Shown here one piece after another: positions 1-7,896 of a DNA stretch of 64,000 nt (positions within the stretch are counted from its first letter, which is position 1; every line of letters begins with the position of its first letter). Both the position numbers and the translations under genes were made by a program. Source of the DNA: DATEPR01 sp036273855 (GTDB taxonomy: Bacteria > Actinomycetota > Actinomycetes > Mycobacteriales > Pseudonocardiaceae); assembly GCA_036273855.1 (NCBI GenBank), contig DASUGU010000130.1, positions 124,001-188,000 on the forward strand. The letters run 5' to 3'. Below the pieces are notes generated by a model that searched no databases, was not told the DNA's origin, and worked only from the letters and a program-made list of their open reading frames with translations.

Positions 1-1
1 C

Positions 2-511
2 GAACTGCTCGCCGGCGCGGGCGACCGGCTGGAGGCCATAGGGGCCGAACTGCTGCTCATCTGCAGCAACACCTTCAGCCGGGTCAACGACGAGGTGGAG
101 CGGGCGGCGAGCGTGCCCGTGCTGCACATCGCCGACGCCGTGGGCGCCGAGGTCAGCGCCAGGGGGATGCGCACGGTCGGCCTGCTGGGCACCCGCTTCA
201 CCATGGAGGAGCCCTTCTACCGGGACCGGTTGGCCGGGCACGGTTTCGACGTGATCGTCCCCGGGCGCGACGAGCGCGAACTGGTCCATCGGGTGATCTT
301 CGAGGAGCTGGTGCGCGGGGTGCTGCGGCCATCGTCCCGGGACGCTTTCGTGCGGACCATCGCCGGCCTGGCCGACCGGGGCGCCGAGGCCGTCATCCTC
401 GGCTGCACCGAGATCGAGCTGCTGATCACCGACAAGGACACCGCGATCCCGCTGCTGCCCAGCGCCCGGCTGCACGCGGAGGCGGCCGCCGATGTCGCCC
501 TGGCCGGCTGA
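2..511 (+). CDS. Aspartate/glutamate racemase family protein (5' truncated)
   Basis: This is the C-terminal part of a cofactor-independent amino-acid racemase; the frame is open from the first bases of the window, so the start lies outside. Both catalytic cysteines of the fold are visible: one in the Cys-Ser-Asn-Thr motif at about 62-73 and the second in Leu-Gly-Cys-Thr-Glu at about 400-415. The spacing and the HIAD and GLLGTRFTMEE segments resemble the YgeA branch, whose members racemise several amino acids (family knowledge). It converges on the NTPase gene that ends at 519. The substrate cannot be told from sequence. The family is clear; the specificity is not. Confidence 0.85.
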   Translation, partial: ELLAGAGDRLEAIGAELLLICSNTFSRVNDEVERAASVPVLHIADAVGAEVSARGMRTVGLLGTRFTMEEPFYRDRLAGHGFDVIVPGRDERELVHRVIFEELVRGVLRPSSRDAFVRTIAGLADRGAEAVILGCTEIELLITDKDTAIPLLPSARLHAEAAADVALAG

Positions 512-518
512 CCCGCAC

Positions 519-2513
519 TCAGGTCCCACCGTCGAGCTCGCGGCGCCAGAGATCTTCGCCGATGCGTTCGATGCCGGCGATCAGGTGCCGGCGGTAGGTG
601 GAGAAGGACAGGCCGAGGCGCTCGGCGGCCGCCTCCTGGGTCGGGGCGCCCCGCAGGAACGTGACGTCGAGGGCGCGGTGCAGCTTGCCCGCCCTCGGGT
701 CCCGGCCCAGATCCCGGATGCCCTCCTCGAGCAGCTCGCGCAGGGCCCTGACGGGGTCGGCCCGACCGGCGAGCAGCCTGCTGCGGGTGAGGGGATTCGC
801 GGCCAGCTCCCCGAATGTCGACAGGTGACGCAGGGCCTTGCGGATGGCGTCGGCGAACTCCTCCTGGGACAGCACCGCCAACTCGGGCTGGGCGTCCTGC
901 GTGCCGGCCGGCAGCAGCCGGTCGAGCCAGACCTGCGCCGGCACGGCCCGCCAGTCGTGGGCGGGCAGGAGGTACTCCACGTCCCCCTCCCACGCGTGAT
1001 CCCCGAGATCGCGCATGTCGAAGTGCTCGTGGCTCAGCGGGTCGTCACCGCGGACGGCCAGGAACGACCACGCCATGCGTGCCGAGCGCAGGAACCAGCC
1101 CACGGCCCGCCACCGGATCAGATTCAGCACCGGCGACGCGCCCCGGTAGCGCTTGGGCACCCAGCTCCGCAGGACGGCCAGGTGCTCGCCGGGTCGCAGC
1201 GGGGCGGTGGCGTGGGCGGTGGCCCAGGCCGTGGCGACGACCGGGTCCGCCTGCGCCTCCGTCGCCGAGTCCACGCGGAGCCAGGCGCAGGCGCCGACCA
1301 GTTCGCCGGTCCCGGTGCGCCGGTAGAGACGGAACGCCCGCGGCTGCCGCGGCATCCAGTGCGCCACGGCTGCCCCCGCGGCGCACTCGGTGGCCAGGCG
1401 CAGCAGCTCCTCGGCGTCCTCGGGGCGGAAGACGTCCTCGTACATCTCGTCCGCACCACGCCAGACGCGCGGCCCCGGCGTCCGGATTTCGTTGCGGTGC
1501 AGGTAGAACAACGAGCCGACGGCCCCGAGCACGTCCGCGTCCTCGGCGGTGCGGATCCGCTGCGTCAGGTGGGCCCTGATGCGCCGGTGCAGATCGGCGT
1601 GGCCCTGCGGGTCGCGCCAGCGCAGGTCGGCGTCCACGATCTCGCGTACGACGTCGTGCGGAGACAGCCCGAGCGGGCCCGACCTGACGAACGGCAGCCG
1701 CCGCAGCCAGGCGAACAGCGCGGTCGTGTCCTCGTCGGGCAGCACCGCGCGCAGCACGTCCTGTGTGGACACATACGTGTGCGCGCACACCTCCAGGGCA
1801 CGCCGGTGCGCCGGACTCGGGCATTCGCCGACGAGTTGGTCGAGCAGCGTGGCGACCACGTCGTGGGCGGGCGTCCAGCGGGAGTCGGCTGTGCCGTCCC
1901 TGGTCGCCACCGCGGCCCCGAGCGACAATGCGAGCGGATGCCCACCGGCGAAGGCGAGCAGCGGATCACGCAGCTCACCGGGCACGCCTCGGGAGTCCAG
2001 CAGTGCGGCGGCCTCCATGGGTTCCAGGTCGCCCAGCCCGATCACCCGCACCAGGTCGGCCCAGCCAGGGTCGGCCTGCCACGTCAGATCCGGGGGTGTG
2101 CGCCCGGCCACCACGACCAGCGCGCCGACCGGTAGCGTCGGCAGGAACCGCTCGCGCAGCCAGGTTTCCAGGCCATGGACGCGCTCGAAGGTGTCGATCA
2201 GCAGCACCGCGCGCTCGTCGGCAAGCATCGACCTGGTCCCGGCCAGGAAGGCGGCGGGGGAGGGGTCGAGCATCCGCCCGTCCAGCATCGTCACGGTGCG
2301 ATCGGCCTCCGCGGCGAGTTGGGCGAAGCGTCCCAGCAGCGCCGACTTGCCGACGCCGCCGGGGCCGTGCACGAACAGCACCCCGCCGCCGCACAGCGCC
2401 TCGTCGAAGGCGGCGAGCTCCTCCTTCCGCCCGACGAAGCCACGTTGCCTCGCGGCCTGCAGACGCCCTGCGACCGCTCGTGCTGGTTCGCTGTAGGTCA
2501 CCACTCCAGTCAA
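519..2513 (-). CDS. P-loop NTPase with C-terminal helix-turn-helix
   Basis: This 664-residue protein has a STAND/AAA-like ATPase region near the N-terminus. A GFVGRKEEL entry motif is followed by Walker A GPGGVGKS at about residues 50-57 and Walker B AVLLIDTFE at about 100-108. The long middle part has no domain I recognise, although its Arg/Trp-rich stretch could form a GNAT-like fold. The last about 80 residues hold a sigma region-4-like helix-turn-helix (TQEAAAERLGLSFSTYRRHL), which suggests a signal-responsive regulator. The leftmost in-frame start is TTG at 2513; GTG at 2504 or 2501 is equally plausible. It lies 53 bases downstream of the amidohydrolase on the same strand and may be co-transcribed. 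The ligand is unknown. Confidence 0.75.
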   Translation of the reverse strand: MTGVVTYSEPARAVAGRLQAARQRGFVGRKEELAAFDEALCGGGVLFVHGPGGVGKSALLGRFAQLAAEADRTVTMLDGRMLDPSPAAFLAGTRSMLADERAVLLIDTFERVHGLETWLRERFLPTLPVGALVVVAGRTPPDLTWQADPGWADLVRVIGLGDLEPMEAAALLDSRGVPGELRDPLLAFAGGHPLALSLGAAVATRDGTADSRWTPAHDVVATLLDQLVGECPSPAHRRALEVCAHTYVSTQDVLRAVLPDEDTTALFAWLRRLPFVRSGPLGLSPHDVVREIVDADLRWRDPQGHADLHRRIRAHLTQRIRTAEDADVLGAVGSLFYLHRNEIRTPGPRVWRGADEMYEDVFRPEDAEELLRLATECAAGAAVAHWMPRQPRAFRLYRRTGTGELVGACAWLRVDSATEAQADPVVATAWATAHATAPLRPGEHLAVLRSWVPKRYRGASPVLNLIRWRAVGWFLRSARMAWSFLAVRGDDPLSHEHFDMRDLGDHAWEGDVEYLLPAHDWRAVPAQVWLDRLLPAGTQDAQPELAVLSQEEFADAIRKALRHLSTFGELAANPLTRSRLLAGRADPVRALRELLEEGIRDLGRDPRAGKLHRALDVTFLRGAPTQEAAAERLGLSFSTYRRHLIAGIERIGEDLWRRELDGGT

Positions 2514-2566
2514 GGCAGCGGGGTGTTACCAGCACGTATGTGGTTTTCGATACGCCGGCGATATGG

Positions 2567-3859
2567 TCAGCCGCGCGACGGTGTCCACGATCCGTCGACC
2601 GCGATGCCGGCGGCCGCGGCGAGCCGGTCGCGGGACTCCAGCAGCCGGGCCTGCAGGGCGGGCAGGTCCACGTCGAGCAGTCGGCCGTCCCGTTTGACCG
2701 CCCGCCCGGCCACGTAGACGCTGTCCACCAGACCGGGATGGCCGGCCGCGACGACCGTGCCGACCGGATTGGTGACCGGGAAGACCGAGGGGTCGTGGGC
2801 GTCGAGCAGGATCAGGTCGGCGTCCTTGCCGACCGTGATGCTGCCGGTCCGGGCGTCCAGCCCGCACGTGCGGGCGCCGTCCACCGTGGCGAACCCGAGG
2901 ACGTCGCGTGCGGTGAGACCGCCGTCCAGGCCGCGCTGCACGGCGAAGGCGGTGCGCATGGTGGCGAACATGTCGCCACCCGCGGACGGGCAGTCGTCGA
3001 TCGACAGCGACGGGCGGATGCCGGCGGCCAGCATGCGGCCGGTCTCGGGCCAGCCGAAGCCCATCCGCAGCTCGACGTCCGGGCTGATCGACACCGAGCA
3101 GCCCGCGTCCGCCAGCATCGCCACCTCGTCGTCGGCGATGCCGTTGCAGTGCACGAAGGTCGTGCGGTCGTCGAGCAACCCCCGCTCGCGCATGTCGGCG
3201 ATCGGACGGCGACCACGGGCGCCGCCGGACCCGGCGTGCATGCTGACCCGGAGCCCGAGCTCCCGTGCCAGCGCGACATCGGCGGCTGCTGCGTCCATTG
3301 TGGTCACTTGTGGTCCGCGCAGGCCCAGCACCATCGCTTCGTCGGCCAGTTGCGAGCGCACCCGCGTGATCTCGGGCTTGATTTCCGATCCGTCGGCGAA
3401 ACCCGCGCCGTAGCAGAACACCGAGCGGCCGGGCGCTGCGCGCAGCGCCTGGATCGCGGCGTCGGCGTTGTCCGTGCGGTCGGAGCAGTGGAACCAGTCC
3501 AGCATCGTGGTGACGCCCGAGTCGAGCGCCTCGATCCGGCCCAGCAGGTTGCCCAGGTACACGTCGTCCGGCTGGTAGAGCGGCCGCAGCGTGCCGTGCA
3601 TGGCGACCCAGTACTGGTCGAACGTCCAGTCCGCGCCGATCCCGCGAAACGCCGTCTGCCAGGTGTGCCGGTGCGTGTCCACGAAACCGGGCAACACGAT
3701 CCGGCCCGAGGCGTCCACGACCTCGGCGTCAGCCACGTCGACCGTGGTCGCGACCGCCGCGATCCGACCGTCCTCGATGAGCACGTCGCCCCGAGGCAGA
3801 TCGCCGACGGCCGGATCCATGCTCACCACCATGCCGCCACGTAACAGCGTCCTGGTCAT
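2567..3859 (-). CDS. Amidohydrolase / deaminase family protein
   Basis: This 430-residue cytoplasmic metal-dependent hydrolase belongs to the TRZ/ATZ-cytosine deaminase group. It has the N-terminal beta-sandwich segment, the metal-binding His-x-His in FVDTHRHTWQ, later histidines in SMHAG and FVHCN, and an aspartate in SIDDCPSAGGDMF where the family usually has GTDS. Relatives deaminate or dechlorinate purine, pyrimidine or triazine rings; the substrate here is open. The ATG at 3859 has an AAGGGGA ribosome-binding site a few bases upstream. It would fit the agmatinase-nitrilase-permease group at 6.0-9.3 kb on the same strand, from which it is separated only by the opposite-strand FIST-TIR gene. 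Confidence 0.85.
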   Translation of the reverse strand: MTRTLLRGGMVVSMDPAVGDLPRGDVLIEDGRIAAVATTVDVADAEVVDASGRIVLPGFVDTHRHTWQTAFRGIGADWTFDQYWVAMHGTLRPLYQPDDVYLGNLLGRIEALDSGVTTMLDWFHCSDRTDNADAAIQALRAAPGRSVFCYGAGFADGSEIKPEITRVRSQLADEAMVLGLRGPQVTTMDAAAADVALARELGLRVSMHAGSGGARGRRPIADMRERGLLDDRTTFVHCNGIADDEVAMLADAGCSVSISPDVELRMGFGWPETGRMLAAGIRPSLSIDDCPSAGGDMFATMRTAFAVQRGLDGGLTARDVLGFATVDGARTCGLDARTGSITVGKDADLILLDAHDPSVFPVTNPVGTVVAAGHPGLVDSVYVAGRAVKRDGRLLDVDLPALQARLLESRDRLAAAAGIAVDGSWTPSRG

Positions 3860-3916
3860 GCTGTCCCCTTTCGACGAGTTGACACACCGACCCTAGAGGT
3901 AGCGGTTGACGCCTGC

Positions 3917-3932
3917 CCAGGATTTGTCCTGG
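3917..3932. promoter_or_regulatory. Perfect dyad in divergent intergenic region
   Basis: CCAGGA-TTTG-TCCTGG is a perfect 6-bp inverted repeat with a 4-base loop, between the divergent amidohydrolase (start 3859) and FIST-TIR (start near 4055) genes. It lies just after a TTGACG stretch at 3906-3911 that could be a -35 box. It could be an operator for either gene or a short hairpin; nothing in the sequence decides which. The rest of this 195-base gap is AT-richer than the flanks and shows no other structure I can support. Confidence 0.35.
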
Positions 3933-4054
3933 ATTTCAGCGGAAAACCCATGTAACGATGGAATTCGACCGGCGATAGATGTTATTAGACCACGGGGATG
4001 CGGCAGTCGGCGTCTGTTTCGGCGTAAATGGCCAATAGGGATGAGAGGGGCATG

Positions 4055-6028
4055 ATGGACTCCATCATCAAGCTGGTGCCGCATGGCGAGGACATTTCCG
4101 GGCCGGTAATCAGCTCGGCACGGGTCATCGAGCTGCTCCAGGCGCTTCTCGCGAATCTCGTCCGCGACGGTCTGCGCTGGCAGGATGTTTCGTTGCTCAT
4201 CCTCGCCAATTCGAAGGAAGCTAGCTCGCACCCCATTCAGGAAGAGTCGGACCAAGCGATCAAAGATGGGCTCAGCGCCTTCTGCGATGACCAGAACTGG
4301 CATCCCTCGCTGATCGGATGCACAACGCTCAGCGGCTTCTTCCGCACGCCGTCCGCGTCCAACCTCGATGTATCGAACGGTCTCATCTTCGTTGCGGTGA
4401 TCAGCGAGGCTTTTGATCGCATACCTGTCGTTCGCGAGATCAATCGTAACGTCGATGAGCGCTCCCGGGTCGGCCGGGTCGTTCTCGAACGCGGGATCAG
4501 CGAGTTCATGGCCAAGGCGAGTCTCATGCGCCTAGACCTCGATTCGCACGCCGTGGCCGACTCGTCGACCGGGCTTCTGTTCACCACCGGTAGCGGTCAC
4601 ATCCGGGCTGATCAGGCTGTCGACTTCAAGGAATGCTATGCGATCGGTCAGGAACTACTGAGCGCCGCCGATCACTATCGTGCCAACATCGTAGGCGGAT
4701 GCGCCAGTAACAGAAGTGCACCGCAACTGCAATGCCTCTACTACTCCGAGCAACTCGGCTCGCGGGTGGTCTACAAGTACACCTATCAGCATGGCGCCGT
4801 ATTTGCCCTGCTGCCGTACACGCGTGCGCGCCTCGACTTGAATCACCCCTACAAGCGGGTGGAGAGCGTGCCGAAGCTGGAGTTGGAGTTCGACCCGCAC
4901 GATCAGTATGCTCCGGGCCGGTCATTCTATGTCAGGACCATCAATGGGCGTGCTCCCATCGACTTCCTCGCGGACTATTGGCACTACACGCGGGAAGATC
5001 TGGAACGGCTGGTCGACGAGCGGACGGCCATTCCAGCGGAGCCGGACGCCCACTTGGTGACGATTGGGTCGTCGCTTAGCAGACGGGACGAGGGAATCTG
5101 GCCGAACATCCCGGTCTGGCTGGAGCGGATCGACGGTCGAACGATGATGCGCATGGTTCGGGCCGAGGATGAGGACGCCAACTACTACCTCATGGAACTG
5201 CGCCCCGAAGGACTGCGTGAGAACGCGCGCGACCTGATGAACTCGCTGCGCAGCAACTTCGGTCGCGATGTGTCGATGTTGACCTTTCTGTGCGAGAGCA
5301 GAAAATACGTATTGAACAGCGTCAACAGCAACGCTGAGGCCAACGAGATTGTTTCGTCCGCTCCGTCGGAGAGTGCGATCATCGGCATCTATCTCAACGG
5401 CGAATATTCGACCGGCGAACGCCGGTCCATCGGATATCACAACTACTCGCAGATCGGCGCGGTCATTCCGAGGCGCCCGGCGTCGGACTTGCCCAGACCG
5501 CTTACCGAGGCAAAGGCGACAGCGAAGCTGGAGCTGTTCGCCTGCCATTCGAGCCGGGACAAGCCGACAGTGCGGCAGTTCATGAACGCGGCCCATGAGG
5601 TGCTGCATGGGTCGACGGAGTGGATCGACGAGGACAAGCTCCTGGTCGGAGACTACCTGAAGGACACCATTCGCGCTGCGATCGGACGCGGCAACCAGCT
5701 GGTGGTCCCGTTCCTCAGTGATCGAAGTGTCGAATCGCAGTGGGTGGAGCAGGAACTGCGATGGGCGATCGAGAAGGAGCACTCCCAGAACCGGGTCATC
5801 ATTCTTCCAGTGGTGCTGGATGACCGGGGAAATTACGTCGTCGACAAGCTGGAGAGTGTCTGGAACCCAGACCTTGTGGACTCGATCCGCTCGCGTCTCT
5901 ACATCCAGATCCACGATTTCACGGAAGACGAGATCCGAACCAAGGGCCGTAAGTTCGGCCACGATATCCTGCGTCGGTTCAACTCCGGTCCCGGCGGCGA
6001 CATCGGCAACGCGTTCCGCAACCCCTGA
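4055..6028 (+). CDS. FIST sensory domain - TIR domain fusion protein
   Basis: This soluble protein of about 657 residues has two parts. The first about 430 residues look like FIST_N plus FIST_C, a ligand-sensing module known from bacterial signalling proteins. Landmarks are LIGCTTLSG around residue 88 and IVGGCASN around 214. The last about 140 residues (492-631) are a TIR domain: LELFACHSSRDK opens it, and SQWVEQEL at about 561-568 carries a Glu four residues after Trp563, where the catalytic Glu of NAD-hydrolysing TIR domains lies (as in SARM1, KDWVHKEI). The start at 4055 follows GAGAGGGG; in-frame ATGs at 4052 and 4028 are alternatives, the latter without a good ribosome-binding site. The gene uses many A/T third positions, unlike its neighbours (in 60 bases from 5281 I count 30 G/C), and sits on the opposite strand inside a catabolic block, which suggests transfer. 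A role as NAD-depleting, possibly anti-phage, effector is inference. Confidence 0.8.
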   Translation: MDSIIKLVPHGEDISGPVISSARVIELLQALLANLVRDGLRWQDVSLLILANSKEASSHPIQEESDQAIKDGLSAFCDDQNWHPSLIGCTTLSGFFRTPSASNLDVSNGLIFVAVISEAFDRIPVVREINRNVDERSRVGRVVLERGISEFMAKASLMRLDLDSHAVADSSTGLLFTTGSGHIRADQAVDFKECYAIGQELLSAADHYRANIVGGCASNRSAPQLQCLYYSEQLGSRVVYKYTYQHGAVFALLPYTRARLDLNHPYKRVESVPKLELEFDPHDQYAPGRSFYVRTINGRAPIDFLADYWHYTREDLERLVDERTAIPAEPDAHLVTIGSSLSRRDEGIWPNIPVWLERIDGRTMMRMVRAEDEDANYYLMELRPEGLRENARDLMNSLRSNFGRDVSMLTFLCESRKYVLNSVNSNAEANEIVSSAPSESAIIGIYLNGEYSTGERRSIGYHNYSQIGAVIPRRPASDLPRPLTEAKATAKLELFACHSSRDKPTVRQFMNAAHEVLHGSTEWIDEDKLLVGDYLKDTIRAAIGRGNQLVVPFLSDRSVESQWVEQELRWAIEKEHSQNRVIILPVVLDDRGNYVVDKLESVWNPDLVDSIRSRLYIQIHDFTEDEIRTKGRKFGHDILRRFNSGPGGDIGNAFRNP

Positions 6029-6029
6029 G

Positions 6030-6977
6030 TCACACCATCGGCTTGCCCAGTGCCATCACCGACAGCAGCTCGTAGCCGACGTGCGCCGCCGAGATCCCGG
6101 TGATCTCGGCGTGGTCGTAGGCGGGGGACACCTCGACGATGTCGGCACCGACGACCCGGTGCTCGGCGAGTGAGCGCAGCAGCGCCAGCAGTTCGCGGGA
6201 GCTCAGGCCGCCGGCCTCCGGCGTACCCGTCCCCGGCGCGTGCGACGGGTCCAGCACGTCGATGTCGACCGACACGTACACCGGCGCGTCGCCGAGCCGC
6301 GCGCGCATCCGGTCCACCACCGCGCGCAGCCCGACCTCGTCGAAGGCGGTGCACGGGATCACCTGGAACCCCAGCACGCCGTCGTCGGTCAGGTCACTCG
6401 CCGCGTACAGGGGGCCGCGGATACCGACGTGCACCGAGTGCTCGCGGTCGATGAGGCCCTCCTCGGACGCCCGCCGGAACGGCGTTCCGTGCGTGTACGG
6501 CGCGCCGAAGTACGTGTCCCAGGTGTCGAGGTGCGCGTCGAAGTGCAGCACCGCCACCGGTCCGTGCGCCTCGGCCATCACGCGCAGCAGCGGCAGCGCG
6601 ATCGTGTGGTCGCCGCCCAGCGACAGCAGTCGGCCTCCCGCGGCCAGATCGGCGGCACCGGCCTGGATCTGCCCCAGCGCGGCGTCGATGTCGAACGGGT
6701 TGACGGTGAGGTCCCCGGCGTCGGCCACCTGGCACCGCGCGAACGGTTCCACGTCCAGCGCCGGGTTGTACGGGCGGAGCAGCCTGGACGCCGCGCGGAT
6801 GTGTGCCGGGCCGAAGCGGGCGCCGGGCCGGTAACTGACCCCGGTGTCGAACGGGATGCCGACGATGGCGATGTCCGCCCTGCCGACCTCGTCCAGCCGG
6901 GGCAGCCGGGCGAACGTCGGTGGGCCCGCGTAGCGGGGCACCCGCGTCCCGTCGACCGGGCCACGATTCTCGGTCAT
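6030..6977 (-). CDS. speB: Agmatinase / ureohydrolase family protein
   Basis: This 315-residue manganese ureohydrolase of the arginase-agmatinase family hydrolyses a guanidino compound to urea plus an amine. All metal-binding motifs are intact: GGDHT, the Asp-Ala-His-Leu-Asp pentad and the SVDIDVLDPSHAPGTGTPE segment. The GTGTPE context is usual for agmatinases rather than arginases, but guanidinobutyrase, guanidinopropionase and similar enzymes share it, so speB is a family name only. It is followed upstream in the same direction by a nitrilase and an NCS1 permease, which suggests import and stepwise breakdown of a guanidino or ureido nitrogen source. It converges on FIST-TIR with one base between the stops. 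Confidence 0.88.
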   Translation of the reverse strand: MTENRGPVDGTRVPRYAGPPTFARLPRLDEVGRADIAIVGIPFDTGVSYRPGARFGPAHIRAASRLLRPYNPALDVEPFARCQVADAGDLTVNPFDIDAALGQIQAGAADLAAGGRLLSLGGDHTIALPLLRVMAEAHGPVAVLHFDAHLDTWDTYFGAPYTHGTPFRRASEEGLIDREHSVHVGIRGPLYAASDLTDDGVLGFQVIPCTAFDEVGLRAVVDRMRARLGDAPVYVSVDIDVLDPSHAPGTGTPEAGGLSSRELLALLRSLAEHRVVGADIVEVSPAYDHAEITGISAAHVGYELLSVMALGKPMV

Positions 6978-7050
6978 GACCGCACCTCGCTGGCGCTCGG
7001 CACGGCCCTGACCGAAGGGACTGTGTTGTCTGATGACCTCGCAAGCTCGG

Positions 7051-7896
7051 TCATGTCCGACCCTTCTCGATCGCTGCGTACAGGTCGGTGCGGCGGTCGG
7101 CGAACACGTCGTTGCGGTCGCTGATCGCCTTGTCCACGGCTTCGCCGAGGCGGCAGTCCGCGCTCAGCAGGAACTCGTCGTCACCGGGTGCCGGTCCGGC
7201 GAGCGGCCAACCGTCGGCGTCGACGATGACCGAGCCACCGACCCAGTCGACGCCTCGCTCGGCGCCCACCCGGTCGCAGGCGGCGACGAACATGCGGTTG
7301 ACGGACGCGGCGGCCTGCGCGCGCACCACCTCGATGGGTCGCTGCCCGGCCGGCCGTGGGAACCGCGGCCAGTTGGTCGGTACGCACAGCAGTTGCGCCC
7401 CGGCCAGCGCGGGTATCCTTACCCACTCGGGGAATTCCAGGTCGTAACAGATCAGCACGCCGAGCCGCACCCCGGCCGCTGTCACGACGGGCGGGGGCGC
7501 GTCGCCTGTCTCGAACACGAGCTTCTCGGTGTCCCAGAGGTGCACCTTGCGGTAGGCGGCGCGGAGGCCGGACTCGTCCAGCACGACGGCGCTGTTGAAC
7601 AGCGCGCCGTCCTCGCCGCGTTCGCACAGCCCGGCGACGACCACGACGCCCAGATCCGCGGCGAGCGCGCCCCACTCGGTGACGGTCGGCCCGTCGACCG
7701 GCTCGGCGAGCCGGGCGGCTTCGTCGCGATCCCGGAATACGTAGCCGCTGCTGGCCAGCTCGGGCAGCACGATCACCCGGGCGCCGGCCTCTGCCGCGTC
7801 CCGAATCGCGCGCACACCTCGGGCCCGATTGGCCTCCGGCTCGCCGACCCGTGGCCCGTACTGGCAGCACGCCACGCGGGTGCTGGTGTCCGTCAC
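7051..7896 (-). CDS. Carbon-nitrogen hydrolase (nitrilase superfamily)
   Basis: This 281-residue cytosolic amidase/carbamoylase has the full nitrilase triad: Glu46 in LPELASSGY, Lys117 in YRKVHLWD and Cys150 in LICYDLEFPE. Members of this branch include N-carbamoylputrescine amidase, beta-ureidopropionase and omega-amidase; the agmatinase neighbour makes a carbamoyl-amine or omega-amide substrate attractive but unproven. The GTG start at 7896 overlaps the stop of the NCS1 permease by four bases (GTGA), so the two are translationally coupled. Confidence 0.9.
   Translation of the reverse strand: MTDTSTRVACCQYGPRVGEPEANRARGVRAIRDAAEAGARVIVLPELASSGYVFRDRDEAARLAEPVDGPTVTEWGALAADLGVVVVAGLCERGEDGALFNSAVVLDESGLRAAYRKVHLWDTEKLVFETGDAPPPVVTAAGVRLGVLICYDLEFPEWVRIPALAGAQLLCVPTNWPRFPRPAGQRPIEVVRAQAAASVNRMFVAACDRVGAERGVDWVGGSVIVDADGWPLAGPAPGDDEFLLSADCRLGEAVDKAISDRNDVFADRRTDLYAAIEKGRT

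Noticed and set aside
3860..6029. Flanking insertion sequence or att site around the FIST-TIR gene.
   Set aside because: I found no transposase, integrase, tRNA or matching flanking repeats.
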